In this document: piece after piece, positions 5,142 through 6,245 of the stretch | Numbering within the stretch: position 1 is the stretch's first letter | Layout of the letters: the number at the start of each line of letters is the position of its first letter | Program-made: the position numbers and the translations under genes | From: Spirochaetaceae bacterium | GTDB lineage: Bacteria; Spirochaetota; Spirochaetia; DSM-27196; SLAA01 | Direction of reading: 5' to 3' | NCBI GenBank assembly: GCA_003564775.1 | Contig: PXEI01000069.1 | Coordinates: 1-6,245 of the forward strand | Length of the DNA stretch: 6,245 nucleotides | The notes under the pieces: generated by a model | What the model saw: only the letters and a program-made list of their open reading frames with translations | Told to the model about the DNA's origin: nothing | The model's database searches: none

Positions 5142-6245
5142 TCGCTGACGGAACTCGCACTCTCATCTGCAGGCCGGATGACAATATCGTCCTCAACAAT
5201 ATCTATTACGGCCTTACCACCGTGTTGGAACTCACCAAACAGGACGGCGTCGACAAAGTAGCTTTTGATCTTATCTTCAATGAGCCGCGCAATGTTACGA
5301 GCTCCAAACTCAGCCGAGTAGCCTCGCTGCGCCAGCCACATGATGCAGTTCTCGGTTACCTCGAGGCTGACCTCACGTTCACGCAGCTGCTCCTCAAACT
5401 CGCGGATCTCTTTACGGACGATATCGGCGACGACTTTGTCACCAAGCTCGTTGAAGACCACTACCTTATCAAGCCGGTTCCGGAACTCGGGCGAGAATAC
5501 ACGCTCCACCGCGTCGGAAACCGCCTGTGAGGTGATTTGCCGCTCACCAAAACCAATCAAAGGCCGACCGATTTCCCGGGCACCAGCGTTTGAGGTCATG
5601 ATGAGAATAACGTTGCGGAAGTCGGCCTTCTTCCCGGTATTGTCGGTCATGGTGGCATAGTCCATAACCTGCAGCAAAATGTTGAAGATGTCCGGATGTG
5701 CCTTCTCAATTTCATCTAGCAGCAACACGGCATGCGGCGTCTTGCGAACTGCGTCAGTAAGGAGTGCTCCATCCTCGTAGCCTACGTACCCAGGAGGTGA
5801 GCCGATCAACCGTGACACCGTGTGCTTCTCACCGTACTCACTCATGTCGAACCGATGCAGCGCCACGCCAAGCGTGTCCGAGAGTTGCCGTGCGAGTTCG
5901 GTCTTACCTACCCCTGTAGGCCCAACAAACAGGAATGATGCTACCGGTTTCTGTCCATGGCGGAAACCTGCCCGTGATCTCTTGACTGCCTGCACGACCG
6001 AGGCTATTGCCTGTTCCTGACCAAAGACGCTGGCCATGAGATCTGCCTCAAGACTCTTAAGCCGGTCCCTCTCCGAGGTCGAAACGCTCTTGACCGGTAT
6101 CTTGGCCATCTTGGCCACGACCTTCTCAACCAAGCTTGCGTCGATCTCAATGATGGTGGGCTCGTCCGTGGTTTCTTCGGCGGACTCTGCCGCTGCTTCG
6201 CCCGCGGTCACCTCCGCAGTCTCCCGCGCTGCTTCAACAACCTCA
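5138..6245 (-). CDS. clpA: ATP-dependent Clp protease ATP-binding subunit ClpA, C-terminal part (runs off right edge)
   Basis: ClpA is the AAA+ unfoldase that pairs with ClpP and, through ClpS, handles N-degron substrates. The window holds the last 368 residues: the end of the linker, the whole second ATPase domain (D2), and the stop TGA. The frame is open to the edge, so the in-frame GTG at 6211 is an internal codon and not the start. D2 shows Walker A GPTGVGKT (5900-5923), DMSEY followed by HTVSRLIG, pore loop GYVG, Walker B LLLDEIEKAHPD, sensor-1 TSNAG, arginine finger in SPEFRNRLD, and sensor-2 FGARNIARLIED. An IGF tripeptide (5549-5557) sits where ClpA has its ClpP-docking loop, so a ClpP partner is expected. 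ARIPEKSVS-like KIPVKSVSTSERDRL places it with ClpA and not ClpB or ClpC. Oddly, an Ala/Glu-rich stretch (about 6158-6244) precedes D2. The N-domain and D1 lie outside, and clpS may lie further upstream (inference). Confidence 0.95.
   Translation of the reverse strand, partial: EVVEAARETAEVTAGEAAAESAEETTDEPTIIEIDASLVEKVVAKMAKIPVKSVSTSERDRLKSLEADLMASVFGQEQAIASVVQAVKRSRAGFRHGQKPVASFLFVGPTGVGKTELARQLSDTLGVALHRFDMSEYGEKHTVSRLIGSPPGYVGYEDGALLTDAVRKTPHAVLLLDEIEKAHPDIFNILLQVMDYATMTDNTGKKADFRNVILIMTSNAGAREIGRPLIGFGERQITSQAVSDAVERVFSPEFRNRLDKVVVFNELGDKVVADIVRKEIREFEEQLREREVSLEVTENCIMWLAQRGYSAEFGARNIARLIEDKIKSYFVDAVLFGEFQHGGKAVIDIVEDDIVIRPADESASSVSE

Noticed and set aside
5084..5660. Plus-strand open frames opposite clpA (148 and 106 codons)
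   Set aside because: They are antisense to the strongly conserved D2 ATPase domain; the composition is a shadow of that frame.
6209..6211. GTG at 6211 as the start of a short D2-only Clp ATPase
   Set aside because: The frame is open upstream to the window edge with no stop, and the D2 domain is canonical ClpA, so this is the C-terminal part of a longer gene.

Overview
The window is ordinary bacterial chromosome with tightly packed genes and no RNA gene, CRISPR array, insertion sequence or other mobile element that I can see. By eye its base composition is moderate, with GC around or slightly above half. The closest overall fit I can suggest is a free-living member of the Spirochaetota. This rests on a membrane protein of unfamiliar type, an HD-GYP protein, a long ThrRS-like/uridine-kinase fusion, and an AlaA-type aminotransferase. 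It is an inference from gene content, not a placement, and no marker gene here fixes the taxon.

Layout. On the left, the minus strand carries an unfamiliar two-helix membrane protein (574-1431), followed 51 bp later by the 5' part of an alaA-type aminotransferase gene that runs off the left edge (1-522). These two probably share a transcript. A 74-bp divergent intergenic region (1432-1505) has promoter-like elements on both strands that share one AT-rich block. To its right, on the plus strand, are a degenerate HD-GYP protein (1506-2660) and, 101 bp downstream, a complete ThrRS-like/uridine-kinase nucleoside kinase (2762-4426). The kinase meets the minus-strand aat gene (4431-5141) tail to tail with 4 bp between stop codons. 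aat overlaps by 4 nt the 3' end of clpA, which runs off the right edge (5138-6245).

How the genes relate. clpA and aat are the clearest functional pair. Aat adds Leu/Phe to N-terminal Lys/Arg, and ClpA, with ClpS and ClpP, unfolds and degrades the resulting N-degron substrates. The kinase belongs to nucleotide salvage and AlaA to pyruvate/alanine metabolism. No pathway link to their neighbours is evident.

The observations most worth following are four. The HD-GYP protein keeps the GYP loop but has lost several metal-binding and catalytic residues. ClpA carries a long Ala/Glu-rich insertion just before its second ATPase domain. A membrane protein of unknown function is divergent from the HD-GYP gene. 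Overlapping divergent promoter elements lie between those two genes. I do not see a clear-cut new multi-gene system.
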